Origin: an uncultured Prevotella sp.
GTDB lineage: Bacteria > Bacteroidota > Bacteroidia > Bacteroidales > Bacteroidaceae
DNA length: 12,743 bases
Direction of reading: 5' to 3'
Assembly (NCBI GenBank): GCA_900553285.1
Contig: USCX01000033.1
Location: forward strand, 1 to 12,743
In this document: in pieces, positions 1-7,322 of the stretch
Position numbering within the stretch: the stretch's first letter is position 1
How the letters are laid out: every line of letters starts with the position of its first letter
The notes under the pieces: generated by a model
Seen by the model: the letters and a program-made list of their open reading frames with translations, nothing else
What the model was told of the DNA's origin: nothing
The model's database searches: none
Made by a program: the position numbers and the translations under genes

Positions 1-1
1 G

Positions 2-172
2 GCGTTCGAGGCATGGGAACGCCAACGCGACGGTTTCGCATGGACAGGCCATATCACTGAAAAAGTTGAAAAATTAACAAACGAAATGCTCGCGCTGGCA
101 GACGAAGCGGAAAAAAGAATTAACTTTGCCTTGACTAACTCCCACAAGGATGAAACGACTACTGTTGGTTGA
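2..172 (+). CDS. C-terminal end of an unidentified protein (partial)
   Basis: A reading frame is open from base 2 to a TGA at 170-172 and gives 56 residues, so the gene begins outside the window. The tail is charged, with a helical stretch (EKVEKLTNEMLALADEAEKR) that could form a coiled coil. It contains none of the G-box motifs that would end a histidine kinase, so I do not assign a function. Its last 23 nt overlap the start of the response regulator that follows, which suggests the two are co-transcribed and translationally coupled. A cognate sensor would be a natural guess from position alone, but nothing in the visible residues shows it. Confidence concerns only that this is coding. Confidence 0.5.
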   Translation, partial: AFEAWERQRDGFAWTGHITEKVEKLTNEMLALADEAEKRINFALTNSHKDETTTVG

Positions 173-1535
173 AGACGATTTGACGCTGGCCAAGATGCTG
201 TCCACCTGGCTGACCAAGCAAGGCTACGCGGTGGCCACGGCGTCAAACGTGCGGCAGGCCAAGAAAGCCTTCGGAAGCGAACAGCCCGACCTGGTGCTGT
301 CCGACTTGCGCCTGCCTGACGCCGACGGCACCGACCTGCTCGGATGGATGGACGAAAACCGGTGTGCACGCCCCATCATCATCATGACCGGATATGCAGA
401 CATTGACTCCGCCGTAACCGCCATGAAGATGGGCGCGAAGGACTATATCGCCAAACCGCTCCAACCCGACATCCTTCTCCGGAAGATTGAGGAGGCGCTT
501 GTTTCCGGCCCCACGCCCCACCCCGTCACCGCCCCCCGGGAAACGGCACGGGCAAAACGTGAATTTCTGGAAGGGAAAAGCGAACCCGCCCGCCAGCTGT
601 ATAATTATGTGGCCCTCGTAGCCCCCACTCCCATGTCGGTCCTTATCCACGGCGACAGCGGCACCGGAAAAGAATACGTCGCACACCGCATCCACGAGTT
701 GAGCAAACGCCACAGCGGCCCCTTCGTCGCCCTCGACTGCGGCGCCATCCCCCGCGACCTCGCCGCGTCTGAATTCTTCGGGCACACAAAAGGCTCTTTC
801 ACAGGAGCATACAGCGACAAGACAGGCGCGTTCGTCGAGGCCAACGGCGGCACACTCTTCCTTGACGAAGTGGGCAACCTGAGCTACGACGTACAGGTGC
901 AGCTGCTCCGCGCCTTGCAGGAAAGGCGCATACGGCCTCTCGGCTCTGACAAGGAAATCGAAGTGGACATCCGCCTCGTTGCGGCCACAAACGAGAACCT
1001 CCAACAGGCCGTACAGGACGGCCGTTTCCGCGAAGACCTCTACCACCGCATCAACGAGTTCACGCTCCGCATCCCGACGCTTTCCGAACGACAGGAAGAC
1101 ATTCCCCTGTTTGCCGAATTCTTCCTTGACCAGGCCAACCGGGAACTCGGGCGCGACATCACCGGCTTCGCTCCGGAGGTCATCCGTTCTTTCTGCGCCT
1201 ATCCCTGGCCCGGCAATCTCCGTCAGATGCGTAACATCGTCAAACGGGCCGCCTTGCTATCGAACGGCAAAACCATCACCCTGCAAGACATCGGCCAGGA
1301 ACTCGACCCGGCCGACGCACCGACGCAAGCCGGCCCGGCACGACCGTACGAGTTCAGGTCGGCTCCACTCTTCGACGAGGAAGAAGAAAAACGCCGCATC
1401 TCACAGACACTCGTCCAAACACGGGGCAACAAAAGCCGCGCGGCCAAACTGCTGGGCATCGACCGGAAAACCCTCTACAACAAGCTCAAACTCTACGGCA
1501 TGGGGCAATATGCGGAAAACAGCGGTGAGGACTGA
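150..1535 (+). CDS. NtrC-family sigma-54-dependent response regulator
   Basis: The protein has 461 residues and the three-part layout of NtrC-type activators. The receiver domain (about 1-117) has the acidic pair D9/D10, phospho-acceptor D52 in SDLRLPD, T80 and K102. The AAA+ domain (about 138-365) has Walker A GDSGTGKE at 168-175, the sigma-54 contact loop as GSFTGA at 215-220, Walker B GGTLFLDE at 233-240, and an arginine-finger region FREDLYHR at 293-300. A Fis-type helix-turn-helix ends the protein (about 414-450, NKSRAAKLLGIDRKTLYNKL). In this family, phosphorylation of the receiver drives oligomerisation, and ATP hydrolysis remodels sigma-54 holoenzyme. The contact loop has Ser in place of the usual Ala of GAFTGA; the essential Phe-Thr is kept. 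The ATG at 150 gives the standard MKRLLLVEDD opening and overlaps the upstream gene. The signal and target promoters cannot be read here. Confidence 0.95.
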   Translation: MKRLLLVEDDLTLAKMLSTWLTKQGYAVATASNVRQAKKAFGSEQPDLVLSDLRLPDADGTDLLGWMDENRCARPIIIMTGYADIDSAVTAMKMGAKDYIAKPLQPDILLRKIEEALVSGPTPHPVTAPRETARAKREFLEGKSEPARQLYNYVALVAPTPMSVLIHGDSGTGKEYVAHRIHELSKRHSGPFVALDCGAIPRDLAASEFFGHTKGSFTGAYSDKTGAFVEANGGTLFLDEVGNLSYDVQVQLLRALQERRIRPLGSDKEIEVDIRLVAATNENLQQAVQDGRFREDLYHRINEFTLRIPTLSERQEDIPLFAEFFLDQANRELGRDITGFAPEVIRSFCAYPWPGNLRQMRNIVKRAALLSNGKTITLQDIGQELDPADAPTQAGPARPYEFRSAPLFDEEEEKRRISQTLVQTRGNKSRAAKLLGIDRKTLYNKLKLYGMGQYAENSGED

Positions 1536-1568
1536 CACCCGACCCATAGGCGCCCGCCGGGCCAAACC

Positions 1569-1589
1569 AATTTGGATAGATTCCAAATT
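1569..1589. repeat. Perfect 8-bp inverted repeat upstream of ferredoxin
   Basis: AATTTGGA (1569-1576) and TCCAAATT (1582-1589) are perfect inverted repeats around a 5-nt centre. They lie between the response regulator stop and the ferredoxin promoter. There is no T-tract, so it is a poor terminator. The size and symmetry would suit a dimeric regulator binding site about 60-70 nt upstream of the presumed transcript start, but it could also be a weak transcript-end hairpin. No protein is assigned. Confidence 0.4.
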
Positions 1590-1635
1590 AGCAAGAAAAG
1601 CGGCAAAGGCAGATACGGCAGTGAGCAGAATAGCT

Positions 1636-1643
1636 TATCTTTG
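1636..1643 (+). promoter_or_regulatory. Bacteroidetes -7 box for the ferredoxin gene
   Basis: TATCTTTG fits the TAnnTTTG -7 element of the Bacteroidetes primary sigma factor. I see no good TTTG -33 element at the expected 19-20 nt spacing, so the assignment rests on one box and on its place about 50 nt before the ferredoxin ATG. Confidence 0.5.
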
Positions 1644-1695
1644 CAGGCACGATAAGAACAAGGATATTATTAACAATTAAACTTTTCAAAGCAAC

Positions 1696-1866
1696 ATGGC
1701 ATACGTAATCAGCAGCGACTGTGTCGCATGTGGCACCTGCATGGATTCTTGCCCCTCCGGCGCTATCAGTGAGGGTGAGATCTATTCTATCAACCCCGAT
1801 GTATGTGTAGACTGCGGCACTTGCGCCGATGTTTGCCCCTCGGGTGCAATCAGTCCTGCCAACTAA
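1696..1866 (+). CDS. Small 2[4Fe-4S] ferredoxin
   Basis: This 56-residue protein has two complete CxxCxxCxxxCP motifs: C9, C12, C15, C19-P20 and C37, C40, C43, C47-P48. That is the pattern of clostridial-type ferredoxins that carry two [4Fe-4S] clusters as one-electron, low-potential carriers in the cytoplasm. The two halves are near copies (SCPSGAIS and VCPSGAIS), which reflects the ancient internal duplication of the family. The length matches typical family members of about 55 residues. The ATG at 1696 follows an A-rich leader, as is usual in Bacteroidetes. A -7 box precedes it and an intrinsic terminator follows at 1899-1927, so it is probably a single-gene transcript. The redox partner cannot be told from the window. 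Confidence 0.95.
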   Translation: MAYVISSDCVACGTCMDSCPSGAISEGEIYSINPDVCVDCGTCADVCPSGAISPAN

Positions 1867-1898
1867 AAGGAAACGGAAAGTCCGTAATCAATTTACCA

Positions 1899-1927
1899 GC
1901 CCCAGCACGTTTCGTGCCGGGGCTTTT
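1899..1927 (+). terminator. Intrinsic terminator after ferredoxin
   Basis: An 11-bp stem (1899-1909 with 1913-1923, one A-C mismatch) closes on a TTT loop and is followed directly by TTTT at 1924-1927. It starts 33 nt after the ferredoxin stop. The short stem-loop with a T-run is the classic form of a Rho-independent terminator. Confidence 0.85.
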
Positions 1928-1991
1928 CGGTGAAAAAAGAAAATGCCGGATACGATTCCGCCAGCCTCCCATTCCCGCCCTTTCCCCTCCG

Positions 1992-2011
1992 TTCCGGCCC
2001 TCACGCCGGAA
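1992..2011. repeat. 7-bp inverted repeat upstream of the rimP promoter
   Basis: TTCCGGC (1992-1998) and GCCGGAA (2005-2011) flank a 6-nt centre, about 36 nt before the rimP -33 element. It has no T-tract on either strand. It might be a protein binding site; the sequence gives no more than the symmetry. Confidence 0.3.
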
Positions 2012-2046
2012 GAAAATCGGAGAAACCGAAAAAAAACACAAAACAT

Positions 2047-2077
2047 TTTGATAAACTGCAAGAAAGCACTACCTTTG
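2047..2077 (+). promoter_or_regulatory. Bacteroidetes primary sigma promoter of the rimP operon
   Basis: TTTG at 2047-2050, a 19-nt spacer and TACCTTTG at 2070-2077 match the Bacteroidetes consensus TTTG-N19-TAnnTTTG exactly. Transcription should start near 2082-2085. This places the in-frame ATG at 2084 at or before the transcript start and so argues for the rimP start at 2141. Confidence 0.85.
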
Positions 2078-2085
2078 CAGACGAT

Positions 2086-2116
2086 GAGTGAGGGGCTTCA
2101 ATCGAGTTCCTCACTT
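2086..2116 (+). promoter_or_regulatory. Leader hairpin at the 5' end of the rimP-nusA-infB transcript
   Basis: AGTGAGG (2087-2093) pairs with CCTCACT (2109-2115). The stem extends inward with GGCTT/GAGTT (C-G and T-A pairs plus G-T wobbles) to a 5-nt loop at 2099-2103, and outward by one G-T pair. The hairpin begins within a few nucleotides of the predicted transcript start and 25 nt before the rimP ATG. It could stabilise the mRNA or act in feedback by NusA or RimP. NusA feedback on its own operon is known in Escherichia coli; any such role here is inference. Confidence 0.55.
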
Positions 2117-2140
2117 GTTCTTTCTAACACACAATTTGGC

Positions 2141-2608
2141 ATGATAGACAAGAATGTGGTAAAACAGCTGGCCGAAGAATGGCTCGACGGCAAGGACTAT
2201 TTTCTGACCGATGTCACCGTCAGCCCCGACGACCGCATCGTAGTTGAAATCGACCACGCCGAAGGGGTTTGGATTGAGGACTGCGTAGACCTGAGCCGCT
2301 ACATCGAAAGCCGCCTTGACCGCGACAAAGAAGACTATGAGCTTGAAGTCGGCAGTGCGGGCATAGGCCAGCCGTTCAAAGTCCGCCGCCAGTATGAAAC
2401 AAACGTCGGCAACCCCGTAGAAGTGCTCACGAACGAAGGACAGAAGTTCATCGGCACTTTGAAAGAAGCCACACCTGAAAACTTCGTGCTCACGATTGAA
2501 GAGAAAGTCAAGCCGGAAGGAGCAAAGCGTCCCAAACTGGAAAAACGGGACATCACCTTCGGTTACAACGACGTAAAATATACAAAATACTATCTGACTT
2601 TCAAATAA
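2141..2608 (+). CDS. rimP: Ribosome maturation factor RimP
   Basis: The 155-residue product fits RimP, which binds the pre-30S particle and helps assemble the S12-containing part of the small subunit. Features seen are the N-terminal alpha/beta part with VEIDHAEGVWIEDCVDLSR and the family's VGSAGIGQPFK segment (the usual form is VSSPGLDRPL), followed by a Sm-like C-terminal part ending in DVKYTKYYLTFK. The reading frame is open further upstream, but the promoter and leader place the start at ATG 2141, giving a normal family length. It is the first gene of the rimP-nusA-infB cluster, an order conserved across many bacteria. A GC-rich hairpin separates it from nusA. Confidence 0.93.
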   Translation: MIDKNVVKQLAEEWLDGKDYFLTDVTVSPDDRIVVEIDHAEGVWIEDCVDLSRYIESRLDRDKEDYELEVGSAGIGQPFKVRRQYETNVGNPVEVLTNEGQKFIGTLKEATPENFVLTIEEKVKPEGAKRPKLEKRDITFGYNDVKYTKYYLTFK

Positions 2609-2613
2609 TCCCC

Positions 2614-2645
2614 AGACAGCCCCCGCCCACTTGGCGGGGCTGTCT
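2614..2645 (+). terminator. Intercistronic hairpin between rimP and nusA (possible attenuator)
   Basis: The left arm at 2614-2627 pairs with 2633-2645 over 13 bp with a single bulged C, closing on the loop CACTT. It starts 5 nt after the rimP stop and ends 45 nt before nusA. No T-run follows (GCACTTTC), so full termination is unlikely. It more plausibly acts as a pause, partial terminator or RNA processing/stability element that sets the rimP to nusA ratio. Confidence 0.55.
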
Positions 2646-2690
2646 GCACTTTCAAGCTAAGCAAGAAACAAAAATAAGATACAGAAAACC

Positions 2691-3953
2691 ATGGCAAAGA
2701 AAAAAGAAGAAGGCATCAGCCTTGTCGACACTTTCTCCGAGTTCAAGGAAACAAAAAACATCGACCGGACCACTATGGTCGGCGTGCTTGAAGAAAGTTT
2801 CCGCAGCGTCATTGCCAAGATTTTCGGTTCGGACGAAAACTTCGACGTCATCGTGAACCCCGACAAAGGCGACTTCGAAATCTACCGCAACCGCGAAATC
2901 GTGGCCGACGGTGACGTCAAAGACCCGAACAAGCAGGTTTCGCTCAGCGAGGCACACGCCATCGACCCCGATTACGAAGTAGGCGAAGAACTGACCGAAA
3001 CCATCGACTTCGCCAAGTTCGGCCGCCGCGCCATCCTCACCCTGCGCCAAACTTTGGCCAGCAAGATCCTGGAACTCGAACACGACGCGGTATTCAACAA
3101 ATACAAAGACCGTGTCGGCGAAATCATTTCTGCCGAAGTCTATCAAATCTGGAAAAACGAGATTCTCCTTGTCGACGACGAGAATAACGAACTTCTGCTT
3201 CCCAAATCCCAACAGATTCCGGGCGACTTCTACCACAAAGGCGACACTGTCCGCGCCGTCATCGACAGAGTCGACAACACGAACGGCAACCCAAAGATTT
3301 ATTTGAGCCGCACGTCGCCTGCGTTCATGCAGAGACTGCTCGAAGCCGAGGTGCCGGAAATAGCCGACGGACTTATCACCATCCGCCGTATTGCCCGCAT
3401 TCCGGGCGAACGCGCCAAAATCGCCGTCGAGAGCTACGATGAGCGCATCGACCCGGTTGGAGCGTGCGTCGGCGTGAAAGGAAGCCGCATCCACGGCATC
3501 GTCCGTGAACTGCATAACGAGAACATCGACGTCGTGAACTATACGTCGAACACATCGCTCTTTATCCAACGCGCGCTGAGTCCGGCCCGCGTGTCGAGCA
3601 TCAAGCTCGACGAAGAGAACCACAAGGCCGAGGTCTACCTGCAACCCGAGGAAGTTTCGTTAGCCATCGGTAAAGGCGGCCTCAACATCAAGCTCGCCTC
3701 AATGCTGACGGAATACACAATCGACGTATTCCGCGAGGTGACAGGGGGAGAAGAGACAGAGGACATCTATCTGGATGAATTCTCCGACGAAATCGATCAA
3801 TGGGTCATCGACGCCATCAAATCGATAGGCCTCGACACAGCCAAAGCGGTGCTCAACGCCCCGCGCGAAATGCTCATCGAACAAGCCGACCTGGAAGAAG
3901 ACACGGTTGACGATGTGCTTAGAATCTTGAAAGCAGAATTTGAGGACGAGTAA
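2691..3953 (+). CDS. nusA: Transcription termination/antitermination factor NusA
   Basis: The 420-residue protein has the NusA layout: an RNA-polymerase-binding N-terminal domain (about 1-130), an S1 RNA-binding domain (about 141-207, VGEIISAEVYQIWKNEILLV), KH1 with the GVKG loop at 261-264 (CVGVKGSRIHGIVREL), and KH2 with GKGG at 327-330 (SLAIGKGGLNIKLAS). The short tail (about 370-420) looks like one helix-hairpin-helix unit, and the two acidic repeats of the gammaproteobacterial protein are absent. NusA joins the elongation complex and modulates pausing, termination and antitermination. The ATG at 2691 follows an A-rich leader. The stop lies 4 nt before infB, consistent with translational coupling. 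Confidence 0.97.
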   Translation: MAKKKEEGISLVDTFSEFKETKNIDRTTMVGVLEESFRSVIAKIFGSDENFDVIVNPDKGDFEIYRNREIVADGDVKDPNKQVSLSEAHAIDPDYEVGEELTETIDFAKFGRRAILTLRQTLASKILELEHDAVFNKYKDRVGEIISAEVYQIWKNEILLVDDENNELLLPKSQQIPGDFYHKGDTVRAVIDRVDNTNGNPKIYLSRTSPAFMQRLLEAEVPEIADGLITIRRIARIPGERAKIAVESYDERIDPVGACVGVKGSRIHGIVRELHNENIDVVNYTSNTSLFIQRALSPARVSSIKLDEENHKAEVYLQPEEVSLAIGKGGLNIKLASMLTEYTIDVFREVTGGEETEDIYLDEFSDEIDQWVIDAIKSIGLDTAKAVLNAPREMLIEQADLEEDTVDDVLRILKAEFEDE

Positions 3954-3957
3954 GCTT

Positions 3958-6690
3958 ATGAAAATACGACTGAGTAAGGTAATTAAAGAATGTAACGTCG
4001 GATTGCAAACCGTCGTTGAAACCCTCGGAAAGAAAGGCATCACTGTGGAGGCTTCTCCCAACGCGGGAATCAGCGAAGAGCAATACGAAATGCTGAAAAA
4101 AGAGTTCGAGGCAGACAAGGACCTCCGCAACAAGGCCGAAAAGCAACGGCAGGTGAAGCAGAAAGAGAAACAAGCCACGGCCAAAGGGAAACGCCCAGCG
4201 CCACAAGAGATTAAAACCCAGATCCCCGAAAGCATGCGCCCCAAGGTGGTCCAAGTCGGACACATTGACCTCGACGCAAAGCCTCAACCGGCCCCATCTG
4301 CACCGGCCGCCGCAGCTGAAAAACCGGCCACTGCGACAGAAAAGACAGAGGCCGCGACAGAAAAACCGGCCGCTGCGCCCGTAACGGCCAAGCAGCAGGG
4401 CGGAGAAGCGATCGGAACGATAAACGACGGCGTGTTCAAGCTCAACTCGAGCCCTACACTGACGGGGCCCAAGGTCTTGGGAACCATCGATCTCAGTTCT
4501 ATCAATTCAAACACACGCCCCAAGAAGAAAAGCAAGGAGGAGCGCCGCAAGGAACGCGAAGAGAAAAGCCGGCAGAACAATAACGCGACAGCCACGGCCG
4601 AAGGGAAAAAGAAACGCGCGCGGATCAACAACCGGGAGCGCGTGGACCTCAACAACCCGAACGGGGCAAACGACCGCAACAACACACAACGCCGCAATAC
4701 CCCCCAAGGCAATACGCCTAACAACAACACCAGCAAACGCGCCAACAAAGAGCGCAACCGCAAATCGCAATCGCTCCGTCCGGAAATTTCAGACGAAGAC
4801 GTTGCCAAACAGGTGAAAGAGACACTTGCCCGCCTGACGAGCAAAACAAAAGCCTCAAAAAGTGCCAAATACCGCAAGGAGAAGCGCGAGCAAATCCGGG
4901 CACAACAAGAGGAGCAGCTCATGGAGGAACAGGCCGGAAGCAAGGTGCTCAAACTCACGGAATTCGTTACGGCCAACGAGCTGGCCACCATGATGGACAT
5001 CCCGGTGACGAAAGTCATTGCCACCTGCATGAGTATCGGCATCATGGTCAGCATCAACCAGCGCCTCGACGCCGAAACCATCGAACTCGTTGCAGACGAA
5101 TTCGGATTCAAGACGGAATTCATCAGTGCGGAAGTGTCGGAAGCCGTGGCCGAAGAAGAGGACAACGAGGAAGACCTCCAGCCCCGCGCCCCGATCGTCA
5201 CGGTCATGGGACATGTCGACCATGGTAAAACATCACTCCTTGACTACATCCGCAAGTCCAACGTCATTGCAGGCGAAGCCGGCGGAATCACGCAGCACAT
5301 CGGCGCGTACAACGTAACACTCGAAAACGGTCGCCACATCACATTCCTCGACACACCGGGCCACGAAGCCTTCACCGCAATGCGCGCCCGCGGCGCCCAA
5401 GTGACCGACATCGCGATTATCATCATCGCCGCCGACGACGACATCATGCCCCAGACCAAGGAAGCCATCAACCACGCTGTCGCCGCCAACGTGCCCATCG
5501 TATTCGCTATCAACAAGATAGACAAGCCCGGAGCCAACCCTGACAAAATCAAGGAAGGACTGGCTGCCATGAATTACCTCGTAGAGGAATGGGGCGGGAA
5601 GTACCAAAGCCAAGACATATCAGCCAAAAAAGGCATCGGAGTGGCCGACCTTCTCGAGAAAGTGCTGCTCGAAGCCGACATGCTCGAACTGAAAGCCAAT
5701 CCCAACCGGAAAGCGACAGGCACAATCATCGAATCGTCGCTCGACAAGGGCCGCGGCTACGTGGCCACCGTCCTCGTCAGCAACGGAACCCTCCATCAAG
5801 GCGACATCGTGCTGGCCGGCACCAACTACGGCCGCGTAAAAGCACTCTTCAACGAACGGAACCAACGTATCAAAGACGTTGGCCCCTCGATGGCTGCCAC
5901 GCTTCTAGGATTTAACGGCGCGCCGCAGGCAGGCGACACCTTCCACGTCATGCCGACCGAGCAGGAAGCCCGCGAAATCGCCAACAAACGCGAACAGTTG
6001 CAACGCGAACAAAATCTCCGCACGCACAAGATCCTGACGCTCGACGAAGTAGGCCGACGCATCAAGCTCGGCTCATTCAAAGAGCTCAACATCATCGTCA
6101 AAGGCGACGTCGACGGATCTGTCGAAGCCCTCAGCGACTCGCTCATCAAGCTCTCGACCGAAACCATCGCCGTCAACGTCATCCACAAAGGCGTCGGCCA
6201 GATCTCAGAAAACGACGTCACCCTTGCTGCCGCCTCGCAAGCCGTCATCATCGGTTTCCAAGTGCGCCCCAGCCAAGGAGCGCGCAAACAGGCAGAGAAC
6301 GAAGGCGTGGAAATCCGCCTTTATTCCGTCATTTACGACGCCATCGAAGAGGTCAAGCAGGCGATGGAAGGCATGCTCGAACCCGTGCTCAAAGAAGAGA
6401 CGACAGCCACGCTCGAAGTCCGTCAGGTATACCACATCTCGAAAGTGGGCGTCGTCGCAGGCGCATACGTCGTCGACGGAAAGGTGAAACGCAGCGACAA
6501 GGCCCGCCTCATCCGCGACGGCATCGTAGTATTCACAGGAGCCATCAACGACCTCAAACGCTTCAAGGACGACGTAAAAGAAGTCAGCACAAACTTCGAA
6601 TGCGGCATCAGCCTCGTAGGCTGCAACGACATCAAGGAAGGCGACCTCATCGAAACGTTCCAAGAAATCGAAGTAAAGCAAAAATTATAA
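3958..6690 (+). CDS. infB: Translation initiation factor IF-2
   Basis: The 910-residue GTPase places initiator tRNA on the 30S subunit and promotes subunit joining. An N-terminal IF2_N unit opens the protein (about 1-50). A long Lys/Glu/Ala/Pro/Asn-rich linker follows (about 55-325), and then a second IF2_N unit (about 329-390). The G domain has G1 GHVDHGKT at 418-425, G3 DTPGHEAF from 465, G4 NKID at 519-522 and G5 SAKKG. Domains II-IV follow, ending in SLVGCNDIKEGDLIE. I chose ATG 3958, four bases after the nusA stop, because MKIRLSKVIKE is the usual opening; an in-frame TTG at 3940 would overlap nusA and is less likely. The linker includes a short duplicated segment (AEKPATATEK/AATEKPAAAP). 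Confidence 0.97.
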   Translation: MKIRLSKVIKECNVGLQTVVETLGKKGITVEASPNAGISEEQYEMLKKEFEADKDLRNKAEKQRQVKQKEKQATAKGKRPAPQEIKTQIPESMRPKVVQVGHIDLDAKPQPAPSAPAAAAEKPATATEKTEAATEKPAAAPVTAKQQGGEAIGTINDGVFKLNSSPTLTGPKVLGTIDLSSINSNTRPKKKSKEERRKEREEKSRQNNNATATAEGKKKRARINNRERVDLNNPNGANDRNNTQRRNTPQGNTPNNNTSKRANKERNRKSQSLRPEISDEDVAKQVKETLARLTSKTKASKSAKYRKEKREQIRAQQEEQLMEEQAGSKVLKLTEFVTANELATMMDIPVTKVIATCMSIGIMVSINQRLDAETIELVADEFGFKTEFISAEVSEAVAEEEDNEEDLQPRAPIVTVMGHVDHGKTSLLDYIRKSNVIAGEAGGITQHIGAYNVTLENGRHITFLDTPGHEAFTAMRARGAQVTDIAIIIIAADDDIMPQTKEAINHAVAANVPIVFAINKIDKPGANPDKIKEGLAAMNYLVEEWGGKYQSQDISAKKGIGVADLLEKVLLEADMLELKANPNRKATGTIIESSLDKGRGYVATVLVSNGTLHQGDIVLAGTNYGRVKALFNERNQRIKDVGPSMAATLLGFNGAPQAGDTFHVMPTEQEAREIANKREQLQREQNLRTHKILTLDEVGRRIKLGSFKELNIIVKGDVDGSVEALSDSLIKLSTETIAVNVIHKGVGQISENDVTLAAASQAVIIGFQVRPSQGARKQAENEGVEIRLYSVIYDAIEEVKQAMEGMLEPVLKEETTATLEVRQVYHISKVGVVAGAYVVDGKVKRSDKARLIRDGIVVFTGAINDLKRFKDDVKEVSTNFECGISLVGCNDIKEGDLIETFQEIEVKQKL

Positions 6691-6702
6691 TAACCGGGCT
6701 GA

Positions 6703-6736
6703 CGGGCAGAGGATAAGGGCCACCCCTATCCTCCCG
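6703..6736 (+). repeat. Intercistronic hairpin between infB and cvpA
   Basis: A 10-bp stem with one A-C mismatch (6710-6719 with 6723-6732) carries a 3-nt loop and is extended by CGGG/CCCG (6703-6706 with 6733-6736) across a small internal loop. No T-run follows. It begins 12 nt after the infB stop and ends 22 nt before cvpA, so it probably affects mRNA stability or the translation of cvpA rather than ending transcription. Confidence 0.5.
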
Positions 6737-6758
6737 GCAGCACAGAAAAGTTGACAGC

Positions 6759-7322
6759 ATGTTCATCGACATCGCCATCGTTATCATTGCTCTCTGGGCC
6801 TTGTTCAAAGGTTGGCAGAATGGCCTGCTCAAAGAGCTCGTATCGACCGCAGGTTTCATCGTCGGTCTCATCGTCGCCTCGCTCTTCTATTCCTTTTTAG
6901 GAGAATACCTGGGCATGGACGGGACCGCGACCTACATCACGAACATCTTGGCTTTCATCATTCTCTGGATAATCACCCCGATTGTCCTCGGCTTCGTGGC
7001 CAACAGCCTCACGGCGGCCCTCCTCGGCCTGCAGCTCGGCTGGCCCAACAGCCTGCTCGGTGCTGCCATCAGCTTCACCAAATACCTTATCCTGTTGAGC
7101 TGCGTGTTCAACGTGATGAGCATCCTCGGCATCGTGAACCCGACGAAGGCCGACCGTTCGCACCTCTATGTTCCGGTGCGCAACGCGCTCTCCGTGATGT
7201 TCTCCGGCATGCAGCAGGCGGCCAACGCCTACTACGAAGAGACCCACAAAGACGACACGCTCTGGGTGCACTTCGACCGGCCCAACACGCACGACAGCAT
7301 AAAGGCATCGTCACCCGAATAA
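6759..7322 (+). CDS. CvpA-family integral membrane protein
   Basis: The 187-residue protein has about four predicted membrane spans, at roughly 3-20, 27-46, 60-82 and 99-122, and a polar C-terminal tail of about 55 residues. The opening MFIDIAIVIIALWALFKGWQ, with the FKGWQNGLLKEL loop, is typical of CvpA (colicin V production) proteins, which lie in the inner membrane. In Escherichia coli CvpA is needed for colicin V production; the biochemical role in Bacteroidetes is not established. It is the fourth gene of the operon, 68 nt after infB and 50 nt before sufB. ATG 6759 is the first start after the infB stop and yields the family's usual N-terminus. Confidence 0.85.
   Translation: MFIDIAIVIIALWALFKGWQNGLLKELVSTAGFIVGLIVASLFYSFLGEYLGMDGTATYITNILAFIILWIITPIVLGFVANSLTAALLGLQLGWPNSLLGAAISFTKYLILLSCVFNVMSILGIVNPTKADRSHLYVPVRNALSVMFSGMQQAANAYYEETHKDDTLWVHFDRPNTHDSIKASSPE

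Noticed and set aside
1803..2051. Open frame of 82 codons overlapping the ferredoxin
   Set aside because: It is a frame-shifted reading of the ferredoxin gene that runs through the terminator; the true gene is the 56-residue frame with eight cysteines.
2084..2140. ATG at 2084 as the rimP start
   Set aside because: It sits at the predicted transcript start and would add about 19 residues encoded by the leader hairpin, which are not typical of RimP.
2652..3644. Long minus-strand open frame of 330 codons opposite nusA
   Set aside because: It lies wholly antisense to a full-length NusA with intact S1 and KH motifs, and its translation shows no domain; it is a codon-bias shadow.
3940..3957. TTG start for infB giving six extra residues
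   Set aside because: It overlaps the nusA stop, and the ATG at 3958 gives the expected MKIRLSKV opening.
4284..5207. Minus-strand open frame of 307 codons opposite infB
   Set aside because: It is Ser/Leu/Arg-rich, has no motif and is the complement of the IF-2 linker and second IF2_N unit.
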